From JALNXF01 sp964555845 (GTDB lineage: Bacteria > Patescibacteriota > Gracilibacteria > BD1-5 > UBA2023), in NCBI GenBank assembly GCA_964555845.1, contig CAZKUA010000019.1:1-12118 (forward strand): a DNA stretch of 12,118 nucleotides, read 5' to 3'. The position numbers and the translations under genes are program-made. Shown here one piece after another: positions 1-7,969 of the stretch. The notes under the pieces are model-generated. The model saw only the letters and a program-made list of their open reading frames with translations, was not told the DNA's origin and made no database searches. Position 1 is the stretch's first letter. Each line of letters begins with the position of its first letter.

Positions 1-53
1 ACTACCGACCGCAGGGGTATGAATCCTGTGCTCTACCACTGAGCTACATTGGC
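1..53 (-). tRNA. tRNA with anticodon CAU (Met or Ile2), 3' part cut by window edge
   Basis: Read on the minus strand from 53, the sequence gives a 7-nt acceptor strand GCCAATG, TA, a D stem GCTC/GAGC with loop AGTGGTA, an anticodon stem CAGGA/CCCTG around the loop TTCATAC, a 5-nt variable loop and the start of a T stem. The anticodon is CAT. The last pair of the anticodon stem next to the loop is an A-C mismatch. Initiator Met, elongator Met and lysidine-modified Ile2 cannot be separated without the missing T arm and acceptor end. The absence of a GGG/CCC anticodon stem argues against the initiator. Confidence 0.88.
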
Positions 54-77
54 GAAAAATACTTTATAAGTGGGAAA

Positions 78-105
78 ATTTTATAAAAAAGATCAAATAA
101 GTCAA
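78..105 (-). promoter_or_regulatory. Promoter of the CAU tRNA
   Basis: On the minus strand a -35 TTGACT (105-100), 16-nt spacer and -10 TAAAAT (83-78) lie about 25 nt before the tRNA 5' end. The same TTGACT -35 recurs at other promoters in this window. Confidence 0.55.
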
Positions 106-125
106 ATTTAAGTTAAAGATTAAAG

Positions 126-153
126 AAATCTCTCGGGAATTTCCGAGAGATTT
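126..153. terminator. Hairpin downstream of the TPM-domain gene
   Basis: Arms AAATCTCTCGG (126-136) and CCGAGAGATTT (143-153) form a perfect 11-bp stem with a 6-nt loop, 9 nt beyond the TAA of the minus-strand gene at 163-2145. The T-run after it on the minus strand is interrupted (TTTCTTTAATCTTT), so this is a plausible but not ideal intrinsic terminator. The remainder of 54-162 holds only the tRNA promoter and AT-rich spacer. Confidence 0.65.
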
Positions 154-162
154 CTAGATTAT

Positions 163-2145
163 TTAATCATCTGTTACACCACCTCAACCAAATCCTCATC
201 CTCATCCTGCTTCAAATCCTCATCCTCCTCCTCATCCTCAACCACCAATTGAAATTGTATTGTCATCGTCGTCATTTCTTTGTGAACGTCTTTTGTTTCT
301 CTTTTCTTCCTCTTCGCGTCTTTCTTCCGCTTCTTTCTTTCTTTTCTTTTCTGCTTCTTTTCTTTGTCTCTCCTCTTCTATTTTTCTTTGTGCTTCGGCA
401 ATTTCTTTTCCGATAATTATGGCAAGAGTCGCACCGAGTCAGATATAGCTTTTTGCTTCATTATATTTTTCATCAAATTCTTTGAAAGAATTATTAATTT
501 CTCATAAATTCTTTTTTTGAGAATAATTTTCTGAAATAGTTTTGAGTAATTCTTGTAGTAAAATTATATTAGCCCACAATTCATAATTATCATATTTTTT
601 ATTTCCTGTTTTTTGTGAATATTTTTTAGCTTCTTCCCTGTATTCCTGTTTTACTGTTAATCATCAAATTTCTTTTTGTCTTAATGCGATTTGAGAAGGT
701 ATTTTATTATAAAAATTAATTTCATCTTTCAATGAAGAAATAACTCTCTCAAGAAGTTCAAATAATTTATTTTCCTCGTTAGCAGTAGATTTTAGCGCTT
801 CTATATCCTTATTTTTGTATTCAGTTTGATAAGTAGTAACAAAATTATTTATGAATTGCACTGTATCTAATAAATTAATTCACTTAAAATTACCAAAAAT
901 ACTTTCATATTCTTTTTTAACCCTTTCATATTCAGTCTGTTTTAAATTTAATTCTTCTTGAACCCTTTTATCAAGTCACTCTATAGATTTATAGAAATCT
1001 GGAATTGATTTTAATTTAGATATATTTTGATTTAATTCTGAAGAAATTTCTTCTAGCATAAGAATTGCCTTATCTGGATTAAGTCATTCTTTTATTTTTG
1101 GAGTTTGAATAACTCAAAATCTAAATCATTCATTTTTTAAATTTATTTGTAATTTTCATAATTCCTCAATTTTCTTTTTAATTTCTTTTTCTTTATCTTT
1201 TACTTTTTGAATAATTTCTTGATATTTTACCTCAAATCAATCAATGCTATCTGTTATAGAATTTATAGTTTCATCAAATTCTATTTTATCATATCATCAT
1301 TTAATAATTAAATCTAAATCATTATCAGATGAATTTTCAAGCCCTTCTAAATTTCTCTCAGTTTCATACATATAAGAATTAAACCATTCTGGATATTTTG
1401 ATTTTTCAGTTTTAAATTTTATACTTAACTCAAATATTTGTCTTTTTAATGCTTTTCTACGATTTCTTCTAACAAGTCCAATTCATCATGAAACACTACC
1501 TCAAAATACCACTACAACAACAGCTCATATTCAAAGATTATTTAAAAATTCTGACATAGTCCTATCTGCTTTTTGTTTATCAAAACTTTTTGTAGAATCT
1601 CTAAGACGTTGTACGGATTGCTCATCTGGGAATTTCTTACGTATTACTTGATCTATTCAATCAGTTATATCATTTAGACGACAATCTACATCTGTTTTTT
1701 CACAAACTCAATTCGATTTAGAATGAGCTGTAATTCTACCGTCTTTAGCATCTATTAAATAACGCTCTGTTGAAGCAGTTTCAATTCTATATAAAGATGG
1801 AGTTTTTGTATACAAAACCACTACTCCTGTATTTTCTCCACGATATCATATCTTACACTCGGTTCATATAGCATTTGCCATTTGCTCTATGCTACCATAC
1901 CCATATTCTTGAATATTGTCTACAGTAACCACCACAACTTGATGATGCTTTTGAGAATCTATCGCTCTTAGACGATTTTCTACTTTTTGTTTTGTTAATT
2001 CTTGTATAACTCAAGCCTTATCTACAAGAGGAGAATCCGTAGGACATGGAAGTGGTTTATTTGCTGCCATAGCTCCGTGTGGTATTAAAGCCATAGCTGA
2101 GCCAATTAAAGCTGATTTCCAGTATGACGATTTAGAATTTATCAT
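163..2145 (-). CDS. TPM-domain membrane protein with long coiled-coil region and polyglycine tail (UGA = Gly)
   Basis: Read with UGA as glycine this is one 660-residue ORF; under the standard code it breaks at about 29 TGAs. The N-terminus (about 1-28) looks like a signal sequence ending near AMAANK. Residues about 38-195 resemble the TPM domain (YgcG/Psb32 family): a DKAGVIQ-type start, VVVVTVDNI, a GVVVLYT strand and a DITDGIDQVI helix. A membrane segment follows at about 204-225 (AVVVVVFGGSVSGGIG), then RRNRR. The remaining 400 or so residues are mostly charged helix or coiled coil, ending in an E/K/R-rich stretch and a tail of 19 glycines over 23 residues. Gly-rich tails are usual in TPM proteins, but this helical insert is unusually long. 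Family roles vary (photosystem repair, phosphatase-like, envelope functions), so the function is unknown. The start follows a good promoter and no Shine-Dalgarno site is visible. Confidence 0.82.
178..246 (-). repeat. UGA/GGA-alternating polyglycine tract
   Basis: These 23 codons at the C-terminal end of the TPM protein encode glycine except for Phe-Glu-Ala and one Phe. Six of the glycines are TGA, commonly alternating with GGA, which gives a hexamer-like TGAGGA microsatellite (TCCTCA on the plus strand). It is the clearest local evidence that TGA is glycine, since TPM proteins typically end in Gly-rich tails. Confidence 0.85.
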
Positions 2146-2179
2146 ATATTTTTGTTAAAAAATTAAACACTTAATAAGT

Positions 2180-2209
2180 AATATATAAACATTTATACTA
2201 AAATGTCAA
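2180..2209 (-). promoter_or_regulatory. Promoter of the TPM-domain gene
   Basis: On the minus strand a consensus -35 TTGACA (2209-2204) is followed by TATATT (2185-2180, 18-nt spacer), with TATATA (2187-2182, 16-nt spacer) as the alternative -10. It lies about 35-60 nt before the ATG at 2145, inside the 148-nt gap between divergent genes. Confidence 0.6.
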
Positions 2210-2243
2210 TAGTTTTTTCAAACTTTTTATTTCAAATATTTTT

Positions 2244-2271
2244 TTGCATTAAATTCAATAATTAATAGAAT
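2244..2271 (+). promoter_or_regulatory. Candidate promoter of the GH26-like gene
   Basis: TTGCAT (2244-2249), 16-nt spacer and TAGAAT (2266-2271, five of six consensus) sit 22 nt before the ATG at 2294. The -35 is weak. Confidence 0.4.
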
Positions 2272-2293
2272 TTAAAAAATATAACTTTTTATT

Positions 2294-3904
2294 ATGAAAA
2301 AAATCATTTCCGCGGTTGTTCTTTTTTTTATGTTGTCAACTCAAGTATTTGCTTTTGAGAATTATTTCATTTTTGGGCTTAGATTACAGGAAAATAACTA
2401 TGATATCGCGAAGAGAATTGAGGATGAATTTAAGGTAAAAATTCCGGTTATCTCTCTTATTTATGATGATTTTGAGAAATGAGAAGCTCTGAAATTATAT
2501 AGCACTTTTAAAACTCTAGGCAATGATAGAGTATATCATATTAGTATTAATCCATTTTGACATAATCTCAAGGATTTAATTACTGATAAGACTCATATGT
2601 GATGGGAGAAAAAATATAGAAATCTTTTTAAAATTATCAAAAAAACTAATTCAAAGGTGATTTTCCGTTTTTTACATGAAATGAATTGAGGTTGGTATAG
2701 CCGGGCTTCAGATCCTTATAATTTCCCGATTTTCTGGAAAATGGTGTGGAATTGGAGCAGGGAAGAGGGACTTGATAGATCTAATATTTTATTTGATTTC
2801 TCGATTAATAGCCAAGATTTGCCTGCTGTTGGTTGAAAAATCACTGATAAAGCAGAGTCTGTAATTGTTTGTAATCAAGAAATGAAAGTCAAGACTGGAT
2901 GTTATACTTTTGAGGATTATTATCCAGGAGATGAATTTGTGGATTTACTCGGAGTTACAATTTATAATTGGTGAGAATGAGCTAGAAAGGAGGATTGGGC
3001 ACATTGGAGAAAACCAGCTTGAGTGATAAATGAGCCAGGATACTGGACACTAGATAGAATGAAAAAATTTAGTAAACCTATTTTTATTGATGAAGCCGGG
3101 ACGACTTCTATTAAAGAAACTAGCTTTGATAATAATAGAAATATATCTTCTTACAAACTTAATCATACCTGAGCTCCTGGAAATATTGCAATATGAACTA
3201 AAGTAAAAAATGATTGGATTGGTGAGTTAAAAAATTTATATATAGACCCCAAAATTCTCGGATGAGCTTATTTTAATGCCGATGTAACTTATTGATTCAC
3301 AGACAGAAGTAAAGTATGAGAACTTGATTGGACAGCCATAGATCCTGATAAATATTTTGCATATCCAAACATAATTAAGCTTTTAAATGATCCAAAAATG
3401 CTTAGAGATCCGACACTTTATTTTGATTTATCAGATAAAGAATTGGCTTCAAAAGATTGGATTACAAATGATGATATGTATAATATCGAGGATTTAGTTA
3501 GTAAATATATAGTCTTTCAGGAATGAGATATTTTAACAGAACAAAAATACAGTGACCCTCTTAAATTTGCGAAATATCAAAAATATTTAGAGAAAAAAAT
3601 AACAAATGACCCAATATTTTGTGGCTTTGTTTCCTCAAAATTCAGTAAAATAAAATGTACTCCAAATAAAGATTTTTCTTGATTAAATGATAAAAAGAAA
3701 GTATTTGAACTTCTAAAAAAGAAAGTAGATATGAGTAATATTAAATTATCAAATTGGGGAATTTGGGAGCAAGCTGAAATTATAAAAAAGAGTTTGTTAG
3801 TTAAATATAAAACTACAAATATAGCATTCACTCAAAAGAAATCAATCAAAAATATGATAGATTATCTAAATTATTTTGAAACGAATTATCTAGATTTAAG
3901 GTAA
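2294..3904 (+). CDS. Secreted GH26-type glycoside hydrolase, beta-mannanase-like (UGA = Gly)
   Basis: This is a 536-residue protein with 15 in-frame TGA codons and about as many GGN glycines. Residues 1-20 form a signal peptide (basic MKK, hydrophobic core, VFA cleavage site), so it is exported. The block HEMNGGWYS at 128-136 is the GH26 acid/base signature, with E129 as candidate catalytic acid. PIFIDEAGT places candidate nucleophile E267, and LLGVTIYNW lies between them. Family GH26 cleaves beta-mannans or related glucans with retention. Codon 137 is CGG, exactly where GH26 proteins usually have Trp (HEMNGxWYxW), and it is the only CGG found in the native genes. The last 150 or so residues have no recognised domain. 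The stop lies 8 nt before a strong hairpin terminator. The family call is good; the substrate is inferred. Confidence 0.8.
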
Positions 3905-3912
3905 TGCAAAGT

Positions 3913-3946
3913 AAAAAGTCCGGAAGATTTCTCTTCCGGACTTTTT
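3913..3946. terminator. Perfect bidirectional intrinsic terminator
   Basis: Arms AAAAAGTCCGGAAGA (3913-3927) and TCTTCCGGACTTTTT (3932-3946) form a 15-bp perfect stem with a TTTC loop, with U-runs on both strands. It sits between the converging GH26-like gene (ends 3904) and chemotaxis gene (ends 4000) and can serve both. It is also the left edge of the standard-code island. Confidence 0.9.
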
Positions 3947-3999
3947 TAATTCCTCCTTTAGGAACTATTTGTAAAATTTATTTTGGTTTTGGTAAGGGA

Positions 4000-5448
4000 T
4001 TATTTCCCATTAATAAAGGTGTTCAGTTCATCCATCAGACCACTGATGACACCAACTTGGGCATCAACATCTTGGGCTGCAGCTGCAGACTCTTCTGCAT
4101 TTGCAGCGTTGTTTTGGGTGACCTGATCAATCTCACCGACAGCCTTGGTGATTTCAGATATTCCTTTATCTTGTTCTGCCGATGCTCCGGCAATTTCAGA
4201 AACGAGAGTAGCAACACCTCCAGAATCTCCCTCGAGTGCGTCGAAGTTTTTGGTAGTATTTGTGACAACATCACTCCCAGCTTCGACTTTTTTAACTGTA
4301 CCATCGATGAGTTCTGAGGTATCTTTAGCTGCATTAGCAGCTCTTTTGGCAAGATTGCGGACCTCATCGGCGACGACCGCAAATCCAGCACCAGCTTCAC
4401 CGGCTCGTGCAGCTTCGACTGCAGCGTTAAGTGCAAGAAGATTGGTCTGGAAAGCAATCTCATCAATCGTTTTCACGATTTTTTGGGTCTCGGCACTCGC
4501 TAATGCTATTTCCTCCATCGATTTTTTCAGCAATTTCATATCATTGCTAGTTCCTGAAATTTTTTCACGAATGCTGTGCATTAAAACATCTGCTTTAGAT
4601 GCATTTTCTGCATTGTTTCTGGTCATCGCAGAGGTTTCCTCAAGTGATGAGGATACTTCCTCCAGCGATGCTGCCTGATTAGAAGCTCCATCGGCAACCT
4701 GATTGCTTGAAGCCGAAACTTCTGCAACAGCAGTCAAAGCTTTGATAACGGCCTCAGAAATTTTGACATAAATCTTGAGTAGGCTATTTTTTAGGTACAT
4801 ACTCGCAAACCAGCCATACACTATGGAAAATAGTACGGCAATTATTGAGCCAATTAAATTAATCAGTTTATTTCGCTTGGTGATTCTCTTTGATTCTTGT
4901 TTGGTAGAATCCACAAGTTTTTTGTTGAATTTAATAACCTCCTCATTTGCTTTTTTTGCCAGAATTACAGCAGTTCTGGTCTGGTCTTCGGAATATTCCG
5001 TAGCACTATCTTGATCATTGTTATTAATAAATTCAATGACTTTTCCATGTTCTGCCTTCCATACATTGAATTTTAAAATGAACAAATCCCACAACTTGTC
5101 TCCTTCTGTGTTATGAGATAGTTTTTTTAGTTCCTGGAAATCATTTTCAAGAGTTTGCCATGATTTGTTGAGTATGTTTTTTTGATTTGTTTTTTCTTCT
5201 TCATCACCGGAATTTACTGGAAGCAGAAGGGCTTTCTCACATCTTTGGATAATGACGATATTCAACTCAATATCCTTAAGGGTTTCAATTCTCGGAAGAG
5301 TATCTTCACTGAGAAATTCTTGAGTTTTTTCCAAAGAAATGATTGATAACCAGTTGGTAACAGAAAGCCCGATAATCGTGACAGAAAGCACCAAAAAACC
5401 TATCATGAGCTTTTTTTGAACGCTCATATTTTCTCCGAATTTCTTCAT
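4000..5448 (-). CDS. Methyl-accepting chemotaxis protein written in the standard code
   Basis: This 482-residue receptor has TM1 at about 13-33, a periplasmic helical-bundle-like sensor at about 34-195, TM2 at about 198-216 and a long cytoplasmic signalling domain. The methylation-helix region (LEEVSSSLEETSAMT) is followed by the hairpin tip IDEIAFQTNLLALNAAVEAA and ARAGEAGAGFAVVADEVRNL, which bind CheA and CheW. No clear HAMP domain is seen after TM2, and no C-terminal CheR/CheB-tethering pentapeptide is present. All of about 24 glycines are GGN, with no in-frame TGA. Codons 192 and 348 are CGA, and 348 is the invariant Arg of the tip. The start overlaps the cheW stop (ATGA) and has a GGAGG site 7 nt upstream. 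Base composition is richer in GC than the neighbours. No cheA, cheR or cheB is in the window. The identity is certain; whether the host decodes it correctly is the open question. Confidence 0.97.
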   Translation of the reverse strand: MKKFGENMSVQKKLMIGFLVLSVTIIGLSVTNWLSIISLEKTQEFLSEDTLPRIETLKDIELNIVIIQRCEKALLLPVNSGDEEEKTNQKNILNKSWQTLENDFQELKKLSHNTEGDKLWDLFILKFNVWKAEHGKVIEFINNNDQDSATEYSEDQTRTAVILAKKANEEVIKFNKKLVDSTKQESKRITKRNKLINLIGSIIAVLFSIVYGWFASMYLKNSLLKIYVKISEAVIKALTAVAEVSASSNQVADGASNQAASLEEVSSSLEETSAMTRNNAENASKADVLMHSIREKISGTSNDMKLLKKSMEEIALASAETQKIVKTIDEIAFQTNLLALNAAVEAARAGEAGAGFAVVADEVRNLAKRAANAAKDTSELIDGTVKKVEAGSDVVTNTTKNFDALEGDSGGVATLVSEIAGASAEQDKGISEITKAVGEIDQVTQNNAANAEESAAAAQDVDAQVGVISGLMDELNTFINGK

Positions 5449-5945
5449 ATTGCTTCCTCCAGTTCTTGAGACATTGTAAATATCTCTTTAGGGTTAATCA
5501 GAATAATAACTTTGTTGGAATCAGTTTTTTTGGCGAGTCCCAAGACAAAATGCGAAACTTCGTCTCCGAGACTTTGTGGAGTCTGAATTTCCGAGGCATC
5601 GATTTTAATGACCTCAGAAACCACATCAACAACCATTCCTACATTTTTGCCAGATACTTCCATGACAATAATGCAGGTGTGTTCATCGTGCGGTCTTTCT
5701 GGCATTTCAAACTTTGTCCGCAAATCGGTAATTGGGATTACTTTTCCGCGGAGATTGATAACACCTTTCAGAAAATCCGGAGATTTAGGAATTGCCGAAA
5801 TTGGCATCATACCTATAATTTCCCTTACTTCCGTGATGAGAACACCATATTCTTCATCATTTACACCTTCATTACCCGTTTTTAGGGTGAATGTAAGGTA
5901 TTTTTCATCAGTTCCGGAATTAACTTGCTTCTCTGTCGTTGCCAT
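5445..5945 (-). CDS. cheW: CheW chemotaxis coupling protein written in the standard code
   Basis: This 166-residue, full-length CheW couples MCPs to the kinase CheA in the cytoplasm. Family blocks are visible: YLTFTL near residue 16, YGVLITEVREI, IPKSPDFLKGVINLRGKV at about 53-70, PITDLRTKF (DLR at 74-76), and the C-terminal KVIILINPKEIF. It is the first gene of a two-gene operon with the MCP, overlapping by 4 nt. Its stop is TGA (5447-5445), which the neighbouring genes use as glycine. If the cell reads UGA as Gly, translation would run 15 residues further to the TAG at 5402-5400. Codon 76, the conserved Arg of DLR, is CGG. The start is set by GGAGG 7 nt upstream. Both features indicate a standard-code donor. 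Confidence 0.96.
   Translation of the reverse strand: MATTEKQVNSGTDEKYLTFTLKTGNEGVNDEEYGVLITEVREIIGMMPISAIPKSPDFLKGVINLRGKVIPITDLRTKFEMPERPHDEHTCIIVMEVSGKNVGMVVDVVSEVIKIDASEIQTPQSLGDEVSHFVLGLAKKTDSNKVIILINPKEIFTMSQELEEAI
5456..5460 (-). promoter_or_regulatory. Shine-Dalgarno site of the MCP gene
   Basis: GGAGG lies inside the 3' end of cheW, 7 nt before the MCP ATG. Native genes in the window start without such a site. Confidence 0.8.
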
Positions 5946-5952
5946 GAGCCAT

Positions 5953-5957
5953 CCTCC
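5953..5957 (-). promoter_or_regulatory. Shine-Dalgarno site of cheW
   Basis: GGAGG lies 7 nt before the cheW ATG at 5945 and fixes that start. It contrasts with the AT-rich, SD-less leaders of the native genes. Confidence 0.82.
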
Positions 5958-6057
5958 AAAAAGTTGTTATAAGAAGAAAAAACATTAGTTTTTCATTTGT
6001 GTTTTTATATTTATATATGTTAAAGATCGCTGCTTTATTTTTTTAAGGCATTATTTC

Positions 6058-6085
6058 CTTATATTCAAATTTTAAATAAAGTCAA
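6058..6085 (-). promoter_or_regulatory. Promoter of the cheW-MCP operon
   Basis: On the minus strand TTGACT (6085-6080), a 16-nt spacer and TATAAG (6063-6058) give a good housekeeping-type promoter in AT-rich DNA. The leader of about 105 nt contains only a weak hairpin (TAAAG/CTTTA, 6021-6037). The -35 matches those of native genes here, so the operon may be driven by a host-type promoter. Confidence 0.5.
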
Positions 6086-6120
6086 TTATTTTTGGAGTTG
6101 GAAATATATTAAATTTTAAA

Positions 6121-6148
6121 TTGATTTTTTTAAGAATTTCACTAAATT
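6121..6148 (+). promoter_or_regulatory. Weak candidate promoter of the M23 peptidase gene
   Basis: TTGATT (6121-6126), 16-nt spacer and TAAATT (6143-6148) lie 28 nt before the ATG at 6177. The region is so AT-rich that chance matches are likely. Confidence 0.25.
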
Positions 6149-6176
6149 AAATTTATTAAAATTTTATTTTGTTTAA

Positions 6177-7355
6177 ATGAAATTATATCCTATTTTTATT
6201 CTATCAATTATTGTCACATTTGGATTTTTCCCAGCCTTTCTTAATTCTGCTGATATTTATGAGGAAACATCTGATGGTAGTAAGATACTAACTTCTTTAA
6301 ATGAAAATATTATCACTGATAATGACAAATTTAATTCCACTTTATTTGTAATTAAGACTTGAAAAAAATTCTTAAATCCAAAAATTAGCTCAAATTGTAA
6401 AATAGGGCAACAAATAATTTATTCAAATTCTTCTCTTGCTTCAAATATTTTCGTAATTAAAGTAAATTTTGAAAATGAGAAATGTACAGATAATAGAATT
6501 TATCTTAAAAATTGAGAAATTATTTATACAAACACTTTATACAATATTAATTTGGTTAATTATTCGGATTTATTAAATTGATTTTTGAATTTTAAAAGTG
6601 AGAATTTACAAGAAAAATTTAATGAAAATGATAAATTAATTCATACTTTAGATAATGAAATATTTTCACTTAAAAAAGAAAAAAATCTAGAACTGAAGTT
6701 AAAAGTAGCGAATAAAACTTATAAAATGAATTACATAGGGTATGAAAATGAAATTCTTAAATATATATTAAATGAAAGAAAAAATCTTAAATACATAACT
6801 CCAGTTGCTGGGAAACCTCTCCCAACGAAGCCATCTTTAATCCCAAATGCCTGAAGACCATATAGAAAAGATACAACAGATGGAATTCATCATGGATATG
6901 ATATTTTAGCCCCAAGATGAACTCCTGTTCAATCTCTCGGAGATGGTATTATAGTGAGAATTGTAAGAGATTTTTCTTGGTGAAATTTTGATAAAATCAA
7001 GAAGTGATTTTTATCTTTTGAAGATAAATTACAAAATCTTGATATTTTTAGATGAAACCAAATATGGCTCAAGACAATGGATTGAAATATAGTTTTTTAT
7101 TCACACTTAAATTTTATTCCAGATTATCTGTATGAATGACAAATTGTAAAAAAGAAGACTTTTTTAGGTAAAATAGACAAAACTTGAGTGCCAGACAAGG
7201 AGTATAAAGATTATCATCTCCATTTTGAAATACAAATAAATCCTCTATTATGAGGATCTAATCTTTCAAATCTAGACATTATGAAATGGGATTGGTTCTG
7301 AGAATACAAGAATAAATCTTGGATTCTTCTCGAACAAAAGAAAATGTTTTTTTAA
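6177..7355 (+). CDS. Secreted M23 (LytM-type) metallopeptidase (UGA = Gly)
   Basis: This is a 392-residue protein once about 13 TGAs are read as Gly. The N-terminal hydrophobic stretch (about 4-23) is a signal peptide or membrane anchor. Residues about 70-200 are a low-similarity region with a short charged helix (about 135-180). The M23 domain covers about 210-375: GIHHGYDILAP gives the HxGxD zinc motif (H238, D242), VFYSHL gives the mid-domain His (H310), and YHLHFEIQ gives the HxH motif (H347, H349). M23 enzymes cut peptidoglycan cross-bridges or stem peptides, and all expected metal and catalytic residues are present, so it is probably active. It could remodel the cell's own wall or attack neighbours. 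Its TAA overlaps the stop of the converging gene at 7352. No Shine-Dalgarno site is seen. Confidence 0.88.
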
Positions 7356-7969
7356 AGAGTTTTTAGAAATTTTTGAAGGTCTAATAACTCCTTTTTTTCT
7401 CCTTGATTTTTTACTATTTTTAGATCATTTTTAATGATTTCTTCAATTACACTCCTAAAGGTTTTCATAAAATAAAGTATATTTTTATCATTTCTATATC
7501 TCTTGTCGATTATTACTGGCTTTAATTCCGCGATTAATTCAAATATTTGCATAGAAAATCTATCAGAAATTTTTAGAGATTTTTTGAAAAAATCTGTCAT
7601 TCTAACTATATCGTTTTTTTCAATTAAGTAATAAATTCAAATTATGAAATTAGCTTCATCACTATCTTTAACAGTCTCATAAATTTCATTTATTTCTTTA
7701 TCTAGTTTTTCATTCTTTTTTCATTTATTTTCAAGAGATAAACTCACTTTTTCTTTTAACAAAGACAAAGCGGGTTTAGTTTCTATTTTAGACTTAAGAG
7801 ACTCTGCATTTTTTTTAGTTTCTATTTTATGTTTTAAGAGATTAACATTTTTTTGGGCCTCTATTTTATTTCTTTTTTGTTCTTCTTCGGATGGATGACT
7901 CAAAAAAGACTCTCAAATTAATGGGTCATAAATAGAATCATTTTTATTTTTGTTTTCTGGATTACTCAT
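7352..7969 (-). CDS. Hypothetical charged protein with three tandem 13-residue repeats (UGA = Gly)
   Basis: This is a 205-residue ORF when three TGAs are read as glycine; under the standard code it splits into two short pieces. I do not recognise a family. It has no signal peptide or membrane segment and is rich in Lys, Glu, Ile and Asn. Residues about 35-73 are three tandem units starting KIEAQ, KIETK and KIETK, probably helical. The C-terminal half (MTDFFKKSLKISDRF onward) looks like an all-helical bundle. The ATG abuts the TAA of the upstream gene (TAAATG), so it is the last gene of a three-gene minus-strand operon and is likely translationally coupled. Its stop overlaps the end of the converging M23 gene. 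An internal TTG at 7903 is not the preferred start, because the frame stays open to the ATG at 7969. Confidence 0.75.
7751..7867 (-). repeat. Three 39-nt tandem units in a coding region
   Basis: Three in-frame 39-nt units encode 13-residue repeats beginning KIEAQKNVNLL, KIETKKNAESL and KIETKPALSLL. The second and third share KIET and are similar at the DNA level. Confidence 0.7.

Noticed and set aside
260..448. Ser/Phe-rich 62-aa plus-strand ORF
   Set aside because: It is the antisense of the Glu/Lys/Arg-rich coiled-coil stretch of the TPM protein.
2294..2482. Short 62-aa secreted peptide ending at TGA
   Set aside because: The frame continues through TGA to a full GH26-type domain; the TGA is glycine, not a stop.
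4145..4678. 177-aa plus-strand ORF opposite the MCP
   Set aside because: Its Ser/Ala-rich sequence is the antisense shadow of the MCP signalling domain; other ORFs at 3904-4317, 4035-4466, 4775-5014 and 5466-5988 are shadows in the same way.
7721..7903. Separate 60-aa gene starting at TTG
   Set aside because: The frame is open upstream to ATG 7969 and downstream through TGA to 7352, so it is the middle of one gene.
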